DNA from: Streptomyces sp. T39
GTDB lineage: Bacteria > Actinomycetota > Actinomycetes > Streptomycetales > Streptomycetaceae
DNA: 55,650 nucleotides
Direction of reading: 5' to 3'
Assembly: GCF_008042045.1 (NCBI RefSeq)
Contig: NZ_RDBP01000044.1
Location: forward strand, 40,416 to 96,065
How positions within the stretch are numbered: the first letter of the stretch is position 1; each line of letters begins with the position of its first letter. Made by a program: the position numbers and the translations under genes. Below, piece after piece: positions 41,860 through 50,763 of the stretch. The notes under the pieces are model-generated. The model was not told where the DNA came from and ran no database searches. It was given only the letters and a program-made list of their open reading frames with translations.

Positions 41860-43804
41860 CGCGCTCGGCCTCGACGTCTTCGACCTGCGTCCCGACGAGT
41901 ACGACGGCCGCCCCGCCACGCTCGGCGTGCGGGTGCCGCCGGACGAAGGCGTGCGGCTGGACACCATGGTGGCCCAGGCCCTCAAGCGGGGGGTCGAGCA
42001 CTACGGCGCCTACTTCCGCATCCGCCGGCGCGACGGCACCCTGCGCTGGACGCACACCCAGGGGAACGTCCAGCGCGACGAGGGCGGCCGCCCCGTGCGC
42101 ATCATCGGCATCGTGCGCGACGCCACCCAGGAGCTGGAGGACGCCGCCGCCCGGATGGACGTCGACGACGAGCGCCGCCGGCAGACGAGCGTCGTGGAGT
42201 CCACCACGGCCGCCCTCGCGCACGCCAGGACCGTCGAGGACATCATCGAACTGCTCAAGGGCGCCCGCGGCCTGAAGCTGCTCGGTGCGGCCAGCCTCGT
42301 CATGGGACTGCTCGAATCGGGCCGGATCCACCTGGTCGCCGAGGGCCCCGAGGGCTCCTTCGTACCCGGCACCCGCTACACCCGCGTCGACGAGCAGTAC
42401 CCGATGAGCGAGGTGGTCCGCACCCTCGCGCCCCGGTTCATCGAGTCGGCCCAGGACTTCGCCGACTCCTACCCCGTGCTGTGGCCGCACATCAGCGGGC
42501 TGGGCATCTCCTCCGCCGCGTATCTCCCGCTGATCGCGCAGGCCAGGCCCATCGGCGCGCTGGGACTGCTGTACCGGGACAAGCACGGGTTCACCGCCGA
42601 CGAGCGCAATGTGCTCGTCGCGCTCGGCAGCAGCATCGCGCAGAGCCTCGCGCGGGCGGTCCTCTACGAACAGGAGCACGACCTGGCCGAGGGGCTCCAG
42701 CAGGCGATGCTGCCGCGCCGCATCCCCGACGTGCCCGGTTCGCAGATCGCCGTGCGCTACCGCTCCGCGCGCTTCGGCCGCGACATCGGCGGCGACTGGT
42801 ACGACGTCATCCCGCTGCCCAGCGGACGGGTCGGCGCCGTCATCGGTGACGTCCAGGGCCACGACACCCACGCGGCGGCCGTCATGGGGCAGCTGCGCAT
42901 CGTGCTGCGGGCCTACGCCGCCGAGGGGCACACGCCCGCGACCGTGATGGCCAGGGCCTCGGTCTTCCTCGACGAGCTGGACACCGACCGCTTCGCCACC
43001 TGCACCTACGCGGAGGCCGACCTGACCACGGGGGTGGTGCAGATCGTCCGTGCCGGTCATGTCGACCCGCTGATCAGGGACCACGACGGCAGCTGCCGCA
43101 GGCTGCCGGTGCCCGGCGGACTGCCGCTCGGGCTCTCGGCGGAGTTCGGCCGGCTGGAGTACCCGGTCAGCACCCTCGAACTCGACCCCGGGCAGACGCT
43201 GCTCCTGTACACGGACGGACTCGTGGAGCAGCCCGGCGCCGATCTCGACGACGGGATGCAGCTGCTCACCTCGCTCGTGCACGACGGTCCGCGCGATCTC
43301 CAGCTGCTGGCCGACCACCTCTGCGAGGTCGTCGACGACCGGGGCGGCGACGACGACGTGGCCCTGCTGCTCCTGCGCCGCAAGGGCGCCCTCGCCCCGC
43401 AGGCGGGCGGCCGGCTCCGGCAGCACGTCGCACAGAACGACCCGGAGGGCCTGCGCTCGGCACGGCACATGGTGCGGGCCGCGGTGCGCGCCTGGGGCGC
43501 CGGAGGACGCGCCGACGAGATCGAACTGGTCGCCGACGAGATGATCACCAACGCGCTGATGCACACCGACGGGGGAGCCGTGGTGACCGTGCGGGTCCTC
43601 ACCGGTGCCCGGCGGCGGCTCAAGGTCGAGGTGGAGGACCGCTCCAGTGCCCTGCCCCGGCGCAGGGACGCCGGGGAGGACGGCGTCTCCGGCCGCGGGC
43701 TGCTGCTGGTGGACCGGCTCTCGGACGCCTGGGGCGTCGAGTCGCGGGGGAGCGGCAAGAGCGTGTGGTGCGACTTCGCCGTCCCGGACCGGAGCGCACG
43801 CTGA
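41732..43804 (+). CDS. PAS-GAF-PP2C (SpoIIE) phosphatase with C-terminal RsbW-like ATPase domain
   Basis: A 690-aa signalling protein with four domains: PAS at about 20-135 (FDWDLTSGLMHMD; GTLRWTHTQGNVQRDEGGRP), GAF at about 150-315, SpoIIE/PP2C phosphatase at about 325-545 (GGDWYDVIPLPSG, VIGDVQGHDTHAAAVMGQLR, GGDDDVALLLLRR, with metal-binding Asp residues), and a HATPase_c2 anti-sigma-kinase domain at about 555-685 (VADEMITNALMHTDGGAVVT; GRGLLLVDRLSDAWGV). This architecture controls anti-anti-sigma switches in Streptomyces, linking a sensed signal to a sigma factor. The ribosome binding site is weak. Its 5' end is duplicated in reverse upstream. Confidence 0.95.
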   Translation: MAERAAGALSLPDDWPAHADTSLTLNRMGCFDWDLTSGLMHMDALGLDVFDLRPDEYDGRPATLGVRVPPDEGVRLDTMVAQALKRGVEHYGAYFRIRRRDGTLRWTHTQGNVQRDEGGRPVRIIGIVRDATQELEDAAARMDVDDERRRQTSVVESTTAALAHARTVEDIIELLKGARGLKLLGAASLVMGLLESGRIHLVAEGPEGSFVPGTRYTRVDEQYPMSEVVRTLAPRFIESAQDFADSYPVLWPHISGLGISSAAYLPLIAQARPIGALGLLYRDKHGFTADERNVLVALGSSIAQSLARAVLYEQEHDLAEGLQQAMLPRRIPDVPGSQIAVRYRSARFGRDIGGDWYDVIPLPSGRVGAVIGDVQGHDTHAAAVMGQLRIVLRAYAAEGHTPATVMARASVFLDELDTDRFATCTYAEADLTTGVVQIVRAGHVDPLIRDHDGSCRRLPVPGGLPLGLSAEFGRLEYPVSTLELDPGQTLLLYTDGLVEQPGADLDDGMQLLTSLVHDGPRDLQLLADHLCEVVDDRGGDDDVALLLLRRKGALAPQAGGRLRQHVAQNDPEGLRSARHMVRAAVRAWGAGGRADEIELVADEMITNALMHTDGGAVVTVRVLTGARRRLKVEVEDRSSALPRRRDAGEDGVSGRGLLLVDRLSDAWGVESRGSGKSVWCDFAVPDRSAR

Positions 43805-43907
43805 CCGAAACACGATGTTGACCGTATGTGCATGATTCGTGCTTGACCGTGACCGATCGCAGGCGATTGACTGCGGAGTCCCGGCTTCCAGGAGACATGA
43901 GGACCCC

Positions 43908-45254
43908 GTGAGCCCTGAGCTACTCGCCCCGCTCGATCTGGCGTTCTGGCACCTGGAGTCGGCCGGGCACCCGATGCACCTGGGCGCCCTCGCCGTCTTC
44001 GGCCCCGGGCCCGCGGGCGGCGGCCACGACGACCTCACGGACCTGCTGGCCGCCCGCGCCGCCGCGATCCCCCGGCTGCGCGTGCGGGTGGCCGACGTGC
44101 TGCTGCCCATCGGCGGATCCGCCTGGACCACGGCCCAGGACTTCGACGTCCGGCGGCACGTGCGGGAGGTCCGGCTCGACGGCGACGACTTCGGCCGGGC
44201 CGTCACCGACGCGGCGGGCGAGCTGATGGAACGGCCCCTCGAACGGGGACGTCCGCCCTGGGAGATGTATCTGCTGCGCTCCGCCGACGACGCGCGGTGC
44301 GCGGTGCTCGTCAAGCTCCACCACGCACTCGCGGACGGCATGCGGGCCGTCGCCATCGGAGCCGGGATCTTCGACGAGATCGCCGACGCCCGGGCCGTCG
44401 CGACGCGCCGCCCCCGCCCCGCCCCGGGCGACTCCTGGCAGGCCGGGGCACGCCGGCTGTTCGGCTTCGCACAGTCCCGGATCGAGGAGATGGGCCGGGC
44501 CGTCGGCGTCGGCGCCTCGATCGTCAGGGCCGGCCGCCTGGACCCCCGGGGGCTTCCCGCGCTCACCGCCGCGCCGAGCGGCACCCGGAGGCTCGCCACC
44601 GCCGTGCTGCCGCTCGACACGGTGCACCGGGTGCGCCGCGCGGCCGGCGGCACCGCCAACGACGTCCTGCTGGCCGTGGTCGCGGGAGCCCTCGGGCGCT
44701 GGATGGGCGAACGCGGCGACCTGCTGCCCGCCGGCGGGCCGCGCGCCCTCGTCCCCGTGTCCCGCCGCCGCCCGGGGCAGCCGGCGGGCTCCGGCAACAG
44801 GCTCTCCGCGTACCTGCTCGAACTCCCCGTCGCCGAACCCGACCCCCGCCTGCGGCTGGCCGCCGTGCGGACGGCGATGGACCGCAACAAGGCCGCCGGC
44901 CCCGCCCGGGGCGCCGGCGCCGTGGCCCTGCTCGCCGACCAGCTCCCGCCCCTGGCCCACCGCTTCGGGGCGCCGCTCGCCGGCGGCGCCGCCCGGATGC
45001 TCTTCGACATCCTGGTCACCAGCGTCCCGCTGCCGCGCGCCGCACTCTCCCTCGGCGGCCGGCCGCTGCGCGAGCTCTACCCGATGGCGCCCCTCGCCCG
45101 CGGCCAGTCGCTGGCCGTCGCCCTCTCGACGTACGGCGGGCGGGTCCACGCGGGACTGGTCGCGGACGGCGCGGCCGTGCCCGACGTCGGCCGCCTCGCG
45201 ACGGCCCTGAGCGAGGAACTCGCCGCACTCGACGACCTGCTCGGCAGGGACTGA
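43908..45254 (+). CDS. Wax ester synthase/acyl-CoA:diacylglycerol acyltransferase family
   Basis: A 448-aa WS/DGAT-type acyltransferase. The active-site motif HHALADG is at 138-144 with His139 as base, in an N-terminal condensation-like domain that starts LLAPLDLAFWHLESAGHPMH. The C-terminal domain has GGTANDVLLAVVAGALGRWM and the LFDILVTSVPLP block (the NxxxSNxPGP region, altered here). Members make triacylglycerol or wax esters from acyl-CoA; Streptomyces stores triacylglycerol. GTG 43908 follows GAGGA by five bases. The region upstream holds two TTGACCGT words (43813, 43842), possibly promoter parts. Confidence 0.9.
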   Translation: MSPELLAPLDLAFWHLESAGHPMHLGALAVFGPGPAGGGHDDLTDLLAARAAAIPRLRVRVADVLLPIGGSAWTTAQDFDVRRHVREVRLDGDDFGRAVTDAAGELMERPLERGRPPWEMYLLRSADDARCAVLVKLHHALADGMRAVAIGAGIFDEIADARAVATRRPRPAPGDSWQAGARRLFGFAQSRIEEMGRAVGVGASIVRAGRLDPRGLPALTAAPSGTRRLATAVLPLDTVHRVRRAAGGTANDVLLAVVAGALGRWMGERGDLLPAGGPRALVPVSRRRPGQPAGSGNRLSAYLLELPVAEPDPRLRLAAVRTAMDRNKAAGPARGAGAVALLADQLPPLAHRFGAPLAGGAARMLFDILVTSVPLPRAALSLGGRPLRELYPMAPLARGQSLAVALSTYGGRVHAGLVADGAAVPDVGRLATALSEELAALDDLLGRD

Positions 45255-45322
45255 GCCCCCGGTCCCGTGCCGTGCCCGGCCGCCGCTTCGCGACCGGCGG
45301 TCCGGTGCGGCAAGGTGGAGCC

Positions 45323-46183
45323 ATGCCAGAACTGCCCGAGGTGGAAGCACTCCGCGAGTTCCTCGACGACCGGCTCACCGGCCGGGAGATCGCCCGCGTG
45401 ACGCCCGTGGCCATCAGCGTGCTCAAGACCTACGACCCGCCGCTGAGCGCCCTGGAGGGCGCCCGGGTCACCGCCGTCGAACGCCACGGCAAGTGGCTCG
45501 ACATCGGCGCGGCCGGGCTCCATCTCACCGTCCACCTCGCCCGCGCCGGCTGGCTGCGGTGGACGGACGAGGTTCCCGCCGCGCCCCCGCGCCCCGGCAA
45601 GGGGCCGCTGGCCCTGCGCACGGTCCTCGCCGACGGCGCCGGCTTCGACCTGACCGAGGCGGGCACCACCAAACGGCTCGCCGTCCACCTCGTGCACGAC
45701 CCCGCCGACGTGCCGCAGATCGCCGCCCTGGGGCCCGACCCGCTCGCCGACGGCTTCGACCGGGCGGCGCTGGCCGCCGTGCTGAAGGGCGAACGGCGGC
45801 AGATCAAGGGCGCCCTGCGGGACCAGAAGCTGATCGCCGGCATCGGCAACGCCTACAGCGACGAGATCCTGCACGCCGCCCGGATGTCCCCCTTCAAACC
45901 GGTCCAGAACCTCGACGAGCACGACATGGACGTCCTTCACGAAGCCCTGCGGACCACGCTGAGCGACGCCGTCGAACGCTCCCGCGGCCTCGCCGCCGGA
46001 CGCCTCAAGTCCGAGAAGAAGAGCGGGCTGCGGGTGCACGGCCGCGCCGGCCTGCCCTGTCCCGTGTGCGGTGACACCGTGCGCGAGGTGTCCTTCAGCG
46101 ACTCCTCGCTCCAGTACTGCCCGACCTGCCAGACCGGCGGCAAGCCGCTGGCCGACCGCAGGCTCTCGCGGCTGCTGAAGTGA
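45323..46183 (+). CDS. Fpg/Nei-family DNA glycosylase
   Basis: A 286-aa base-excision repair enzyme. The catalytic N-terminus is MPELPEVEAL with Pro2 as nucleophile and Glu3. The helix-two-turn-helix contains IKGALRDQKLIAGIGNAYSD, and the C-terminal zinc finger has CPVC and CPTC (about 243-266). It removes oxidised bases and cleaves abasic sites. Streptomyces often has several Fpg/Nei paralogues; whether this one prefers 8-oxoguanine or pyrimidines is unclear. GGTGGAG precedes the ATG. The next gene is convergent, with about 20 bases between. Confidence 0.94.
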   Translation: MPELPEVEALREFLDDRLTGREIARVTPVAISVLKTYDPPLSALEGARVTAVERHGKWLDIGAAGLHLTVHLARAGWLRWTDEVPAAPPRPGKGPLALRTVLADGAGFDLTEAGTTKRLAVHLVHDPADVPQIAALGPDPLADGFDRAALAAVLKGERRQIKGALRDQKLIAGIGNAYSDEILHAARMSPFKPVQNLDEHDMDVLHEALRTTLSDAVERSRGLAAGRLKSEKKSGLRVHGRAGLPCPVCGDTVREVSFSDSSLQYCPTCQTGGKPLADRRLSRLLK

Positions 46184-46204
46184 GCCGTCCGGTCCTGCGC
46201 CGGG

Positions 46205-46873
46205 TCAGCCGCCGATCGACAGGAGCCGCTCGCCGTTCTCGCCCCGTACCTCCCACCGGCCGATCTCGGCGGGGTGCAGGTCGGTGCCGCCCGTGACGTC
46301 GAGCGGGCCCGCCCGTCCCGGGCCGTCGGCCACACCGTAGCCGCCGTCCGGCACCCACCAGCTGAGCACCGGATGCTCCGCCCCGTCCTTGCCGATCGCA
46401 ACGAGACGGCAGACGCGCGGACCCGGCAGTGCCGTCAGCCGCATCGCCACCTCCGTGCCCCAGTTGTGGTCCTCCAGCGCCACCGACGCACGCACCCCGG
46501 ACACCGGATCCTTCGCCACCACCCGCTGCACGGCGACAGGGGCCGGGTCCCGGGCCGCCACCACGGCGACCGGGGTCCCCACGACCAGTACGGCCGCCAC
46601 GGCGGCGAGCCGCAGCCGCCGCCTGCCGTCGCGCCGCCGCCGGGCGCGGACCCCCTGCGTCAGCCCCTCCAGCAGGCCCGCGGAGGGCAGCGCCTCGGTA
46701 CGGCCGGGCCCCGCGAGCTCCGCCACGGCGCGGGCCACCCCCGTGAAGTCCGACAGGTGCGCCGTGCAGCGCGCGCACTCGCCCAGATGCTCCTCGAAAC
46801 GGAGCGCGTCACCCGGTTCCAGGACGCCCAGCGCATAGGCGGCCACATCACGGTGCGGCTGCTGGCTGCTCAT
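46205..46873 (-). CDS. Zinc-binding (ZAS) anti-sigma factor, membrane-anchored
   Basis: A 222-aa protein with an N-terminal zinc-associated anti-sigma domain: HLGECARCTAHL supplies H-x3-C-x2-C near residues 29-36, with the earlier His in PHRDVAAYALG. A single membrane helix follows at about 88-107 (LRLAAVAAVLVVGTPVAVVA) and then an extracytoplasmic domain. It should hold an ECF sigma factor at the membrane and release it upon an external signal. No sigma gene is adjacent; the nearest is at 52593, about 6 kb away on the same strand. It is divergent from the LytTR regulator. Confidence 0.88.
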   Translation of the reverse strand: MSSQQPHRDVAAYALGVLEPGDALRFEEHLGECARCTAHLSDFTGVARAVAELAGPGRTEALPSAGLLEGLTQGVRARRRRDGRRRLRLAAVAAVLVVGTPVAVVAARDPAPVAVQRVVAKDPVSGVRASVALEDHNWGTEVAMRLTALPGPRVCRLVAIGKDGAEHPVLSWWVPDGGYGVADGPGRAGPLDVTGGTDLHPAEIGRWEVRGENGERLLSIGG

Positions 46874-47031
46874 CGGGGGTCCTCGATTCCTGGTGTTACG
46901 GGCGGTCACCCTGCTATACGCGGCGCGGACGCGCTCTGCTCAACCCGCGGGTCACGCTTCGGACGCGATCGCAAACCGGGACGCCGGCCGGGCCGTGGCC
47001 TGTCCGCGCAGGCGCCTCTACACTCCGCAGC

Positions 47032-47877
47032 ATGCTGCGCGTACTGGCTGTCGACGACGAGAAACCGGCCCTCGAGGAACTGCTCTACCTGCTGCGGGCC
47101 GACTCGCGGATCCGCAGCGCCGAGGGCGCGACCGACGCCACCGAGGCACTGCGCCGCATCGGACGGGCGATCGACGCCGACCCGGAGGGCGACGACGGGA
47201 TCGACGTCGTCTTCCTCGACATCCACATGGCCGGGCTCACCGGGCTGGACGTCGCCCGCCTGCTCGCCGGGTTCGCCAGACCGCCGCAGATCGTCTTCGT
47301 CACCGCGCACGAGGGGTTCGCCGTCCAGGCCTTCGACCTCAAGGCCGTCGACTACGTGCTCAAGCCGGTCCGCCGCGAGCGCCTGGCCGAGGCGGTCCGC
47401 CGGGCGCGCGAACTGGTGGTCGCCCAGCACGCGGGCGGCCAGGCGGCCCGGGGGGCCGCCGGACAGCCGGCCCCGGGGACCGCCGAGCCGGGGCGGACGG
47501 CGGCGGACCGGGCGGCGGGACCGGCGGTGGTGCCCGGGCCGGCCGGCGAGCAGATACCCGTCGAGCTCGGCGGGGTCACCCGCTTCGTTCCCGTGGACGA
47601 CATCACCTATGTCGAGGCCCAGGGCGACTACGCGCGCCTGCACACGGCCGACGGCTCCCACCTGGTGCGCATCCCGCTCTCCACGCTGGAGGAGCGGTGG
47701 GCGTCGCGCGGCTTCGTCCGCATCCACCGGAGCCACCTGGTCGCCCTCGGCCGCATCGACGAGCTGCGCCTGGACGCGGGGGCCACCAGTGTCCGCGTGG
47801 GCGCGGCGGAGCTGGCGGTGAGCCGCCGCCACGCCCGCCAGCTCCGCGACCTCCTGATGCAGCCCCGGACCTCCTGA
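47032..47877 (+). CDS. LytTR-type response regulator
   Basis: A 281-aa response regulator. The receiver domain (1-120) has AVDDEKPALEELLYLL, the phospho-acceptor Asp63 in VVFLDIHMAGLTGLD, and the conserved Lys in YVLKPVRRERL. A Pro/Ala/Gly-rich linker (about 132-170) joins it to a LytTR DNA-binding domain (175-275: DDITYVEAQGDYARLHTADG; RGFVRIHRSHLVALGRIDEL). Its probable partner kinase is encoded at 50760 in the same stretch, beyond a symporter. The pair resembles BtsSR/YpdAB-like nutrient sensing systems that control carboxylate uptake. Confidence 0.95.
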   Translation: MLRVLAVDDEKPALEELLYLLRADSRIRSAEGATDATEALRRIGRAIDADPEGDDGIDVVFLDIHMAGLTGLDVARLLAGFARPPQIVFVTAHEGFAVQAFDLKAVDYVLKPVRRERLAEAVRRARELVVAQHAGGQAARGAAGQPAPGTAEPGRTAADRAAGPAVVPGPAGEQIPVELGGVTRFVPVDDITYVEAQGDYARLHTADGSHLVRIPLSTLEERWASRGFVRIHRSHLVALGRIDELRLDAGATSVRVGAAELAVSRRHARQLRDLLMQPRTS

Positions 47878-48242
47878 CGCCGCGCGGCCCGCTTCCGCGC
47901 GGGCGGGTGGGGCGGCAGCGAACCGGGCATGTGCCCGTGACCGGCCCCGATGCCCCTGGTCAGCCCGTCCGGCGGGCGAGAGCGCGGCCGCAGGCCGTGC
48001 CTCGGCCCACGGCCGGCCCGCGGGCGACGTACCTCCGCCGGGAACGGGTCACGCCGGAGCGGCACCGGCGCGGGTGACCGTTCACCCCCTCACCGCGCCC
48101 GTTCGTCGTGCCGGGGGCGCCGCACGGCGACGGAGTGCGCCGCTGGGCGAGCAGGGGCCGGGACCGCGGGCCGCGGCGGCTGCCGGGGGCCTAACCTTGA
48201 TCACTCCGGAGCGCGCCGGACCGTTCCGGGGAAGGGGGCCTG
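47878..48242. other. Intergenic region, no gene seen
   Basis: This stretch is GC-rich with no recognisable gene. GTGCCCGTGACC and other short dyads occur but no strong stem. The last 15 bases hold a good ribosome binding site (GGGGAAGGGGG) for the 48243 gene. Confidence 0.45.
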
Positions 48243-48512
48243 ATGTCCGACATCGAAGCACTCCTCGACGAGCTGCGCGGTCTCCCCTCGGCCAGACCGC
48301 AGGGCCCGGTCGAGCTGGAGACGCTGCTGGCGGCCGCCCGCAGCGCGGCGGGCCGCTGGGCCGATGTGCTGGAGGACATCCGTGAGTCCGCCCGCGGCCT
48401 CGCCGGCCCGCGCGCGGAGGCCGCGCTGGAGGTCGCGTTCCGGCGGGCCGAGGAGTCGTACGTCGAACTGGAGATCGCGCTCAGCGACTGCGCCCGGCCC
48501 AGCGGCCCCTGA
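48243..48512 (+). CDS. Small acidic helical protein, function unknown
   Basis: An 89-aa protein, SDIEALLDELRGLPSARPQG at the start and VAFRRAEESYVELEIALSD near the end, with almost wholly helical, amphipathic character and one Cys. I recognise no family. A strong ribosome binding site lies just upstream of the ATG. It sits between the LytTR regulator and the symporter genes on the same strand and could be an accessory of that system. Confidence 0.65.
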   Translation: MSDIEALLDELRGLPSARPQGPVELETLLAAARSAAGRWADVLEDIRESARGLAGPRAEAALEVAFRRAEESYVELEIALSDCARPSGP

Positions 48513-48645
48513 CCGCACCCGGGCGGGCACGATCCGGCGCCCTCCGTCTCTACCGTCGGCTGATCACCGCTGCGTAGACTCCCCTCCCTGGGCCGTCCCC
48601 GACGCCCCCGTCCCCGTCCTCCGACAGACGCTGGAGCGGACGCCG

Positions 48646-49026
48646 ATGTCTGCAGAGCAAACCCCGCGCCGCGAGGTGGTCACCGGTGTGCCCCGCGGCA
48701 CCCGCCGTCCGCCGGGGTACGCGCCCGCGCGCTCCGAGATCACCGAGCAGACCACGCTGGGCGCCACGTACGTGCGGTCCCTCATGCGCAGCCAGCTGCG
48801 CGCGGCGCTCTACGCGCTGGGCACCCTGGCGCTGTTCGTCGGCTCGCTGCCGCTGCTGTTCGCCCTGCCCGCCGCGCTGGGCGGTTCCCCCGGGTCGCCG
48901 GCCCCCTTCGTCTGGGCGGCGCTCGGTTTCGGGGCGTATCCGGTGATGTGGCTGACGGCCCGCTGGTACGTGCGCCGGGCCGAGCGCAACGAACGCGACT
49001 TCACCCGGCTCGTCGAAGGCCGCTGA
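48646..49026 (+). CDS. Small membrane protein preceding an SSS symporter (DUF485-like role)
   Basis: A 126-aa protein with a cytosolic N-terminus (about 1-45) and two membrane helices (about 52-77 and 87-107: LYALGTLALFVGSLPLLFAL; APFVWAALGFGAYPVMWLTA), ending in a basic tail, RRAERNERDFTRLVEGR. This is the arrangement of the small DUF485-type partners encoded just before acetate/solute:sodium symporters. Its stop is three bases before the GTG of the symporter, so co-translation is likely. Confidence 0.82.
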   Translation: MSAEQTPRREVVTGVPRGTRRPPGYAPARSEITEQTTLGATYVRSLMRSQLRAALYALGTLALFVGSLPLLFALPAALGGSPGSPAPFVWAALGFGAYPVMWLTARWYVRRAERNERDFTRLVEGR

Positions 49027-49029
49027 CAC

Positions 49030-50763
49030 GTGAACCAGACCTACGCGGTGACCGCCGTCACCGTCGTGGTCCTCGCCACCGTCCTGATCGGCGCGCTGGG
49101 GCTGCGCATATCCCGCACCACCTCGGACTTCTACGTGGCCTCCCGGACCGTGGGGCCGGGGCTGAACGCGGCGGCCATCAGCGGCGAGTACCTGTCCGCC
49201 GCCTCCTTCCTCGGTATCGCCGGCCTGCTGCTGCTCCAAGGGCCGGACATGCTCTGGTACCCCGTGGGGTACACGGCCGGCTATCTCGTCCTGCTGGTCC
49301 TCGTCGCCGCCCCGCTGCGCCGTTCCGGGGCCTACACGCTCTCCGACTTCGCCGAGGCCCGTCTGGAGTCCGCGGTGGTGCGCCGGCTGGCGAGCCTCTT
49401 CGTCGTCGGGATCGGCTGGCTCTATCTCCTGCCCCAGCTCCAGGGCGCCGGACTGACGCTGGAGATCATGACCGGTGCGCCGGACTGGCTGGGGTCCCTG
49501 GTCGTCGCGGTCGTCGTCACCGGGGCGGTCGCGGCGGGCGGGATGCGCAGCATCACCTTCGTCCAGGCGTTCCAGTACTGGCTGAAGCTGACGGCGCTGC
49601 TGGTGCCCGCGCTCTTCCTGGTGGCCGCGTGGGCGGGGGACGACGCACCGCGCGCCCGCTTCGACGCGCCCGCCGTGCTGCGCGAGCACACCGACATCCG
49701 GGTCGGCGACACCGTGCGGGTCGATCTCGACGCCCCGCTGACCGTGACGGTCTCCGGCACGGTCGACGGCGAGCGGCACCGCGGCGAGCGCCTCACCCTC
49801 GGCGAAGGCACCCACCGGATCGAGGCGGGCACGGAGCTCGGCCTGCCCAAGGGGGCGCCGGTGCCGGAGCGGACGGTGTCGGGCACCGACCCGGTCAGCT
49901 GGTCGCAGCCGTTGTCGGGCGGCCGGGACGGCTACCAGCTGTACGCGACGTACGGGCTGATCCTCGCGACGTTCCTCGGCACGATGGGGCTGCCCCATGT
50001 CGCGGTCCGCTTCTACACCAGTCCCAACGGACGCGCGGCCCGGCGGACCACGCTCATGGTGCTGGGGCTGATCGGCGCGTTCTACCTGCTGCCGCCGGTG
50101 TACGGCGCGCTGGGCCGGGTGTACGCGCCGGAGCTCGCGCTCACCGGCGCCGCGGACGCGGCCGTCCTGGTGCTGCCCGAGCGGGTGATCGGGGGACTGG
50201 CCGGGGAACTGCTGGGCGCGCTGCTGGCGGGCGGGGCGTTCGCGGCCTTCCTGTCGACGGCCTCGGGGCTGACCATGTCCGTGGCGGGGGTGATCACCCA
50301 GGACGTGCTGCCGTCCCGCGGGGTGCGGCACTTCCGCCTGGCGACGCTGGTGGCCGTGGCCGTGCCGCTGTGCCTGTCCGTGGTGACGAGCAATGTGCCG
50401 GTCGCCGACGCCGTCGGGCTCGCGTTCGCCGTGTCGGCGTCGTCGTTCTGCCCGTTGCTGGTGCTCGGCATCTGGTGGCGGCGGCTGACGCCGCCCGGCG
50501 CCGCGGCCGGACTGGTGGTGGGCGGCGGGGCCGCGCTGACGGCCGTGATGGCGACCCGGGCGGGGCTGCCGCCCGGGGGCTGGGCGCACACCCTGATGGC
50601 GTGGCCCGCGGTGTGGTCGGTGCCGCTCGGCTTCTCGACCATGGTGGCCGTGTCGCTGGCGACAGCCCGGCACATACCCCCCGGCGCCGCTGCGATCCTC
50701 GCCCGGCTGCATCTTCCCGAGGACCTCGCCGGCAGGCAGCAGACGGAAGGGGTGGAGCGATGA
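49030..50763 (+). CDS. Sodium:solute symporter (SSS family, ActP-like)
   Basis: A 577-aa permease with about 13 membrane helices. SSS hallmarks include DFYVASRTVGPGLNAAAISG, YLSAASFLGIAGLLLLQG and GGAFAAFLSTASGLTMSVAG, as in acetate (ActP) or short-chain carboxylate carriers. A soluble insert of about 80 residues (about 210-290, VGDTVRVDLDAPLTVTVSGT) between helices is typical of actinobacterial members. The start is GTG 49030, and the stop overlaps the histidine kinase start (ATGA). The coupling suggests that the kinase senses the transported carboxylate or the transport state. Confidence 0.93.
   Translation: MNQTYAVTAVTVVVLATVLIGALGLRISRTTSDFYVASRTVGPGLNAAAISGEYLSAASFLGIAGLLLLQGPDMLWYPVGYTAGYLVLLVLVAAPLRRSGAYTLSDFAEARLESAVVRRLASLFVVGIGWLYLLPQLQGAGLTLEIMTGAPDWLGSLVVAVVVTGAVAAGGMRSITFVQAFQYWLKLTALLVPALFLVAAWAGDDAPRARFDAPAVLREHTDIRVGDTVRVDLDAPLTVTVSGTVDGERHRGERLTLGEGTHRIEAGTELGLPKGAPVPERTVSGTDPVSWSQPLSGGRDGYQLYATYGLILATFLGTMGLPHVAVRFYTSPNGRAARRTTLMVLGLIGAFYLLPPVYGALGRVYAPELALTGAADAAVLVLPERVIGGLAGELLGALLAGGAFAAFLSTASGLTMSVAGVITQDVLPSRGVRHFRLATLVAVAVPLCLSVVTSNVPVADAVGLAFAVSASSFCPLLVLGIWWRRLTPPGAAAGLVVGGGAALTAVMATRAGLPPGGWAHTLMAWPAVWSVPLGFSTMVAVSLATARHIPPGAAAILARLHLPEDLAGRQQTEGVER

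Noticed and set aside
43897..43911. A four-codon upstream frame (ATG to TGA) overlapping the WS/DGAT start
   Set aside because: The ATGAGGACCCC stretch mainly provides the GAGGA ribosome binding site; so short a frame is likely chance.
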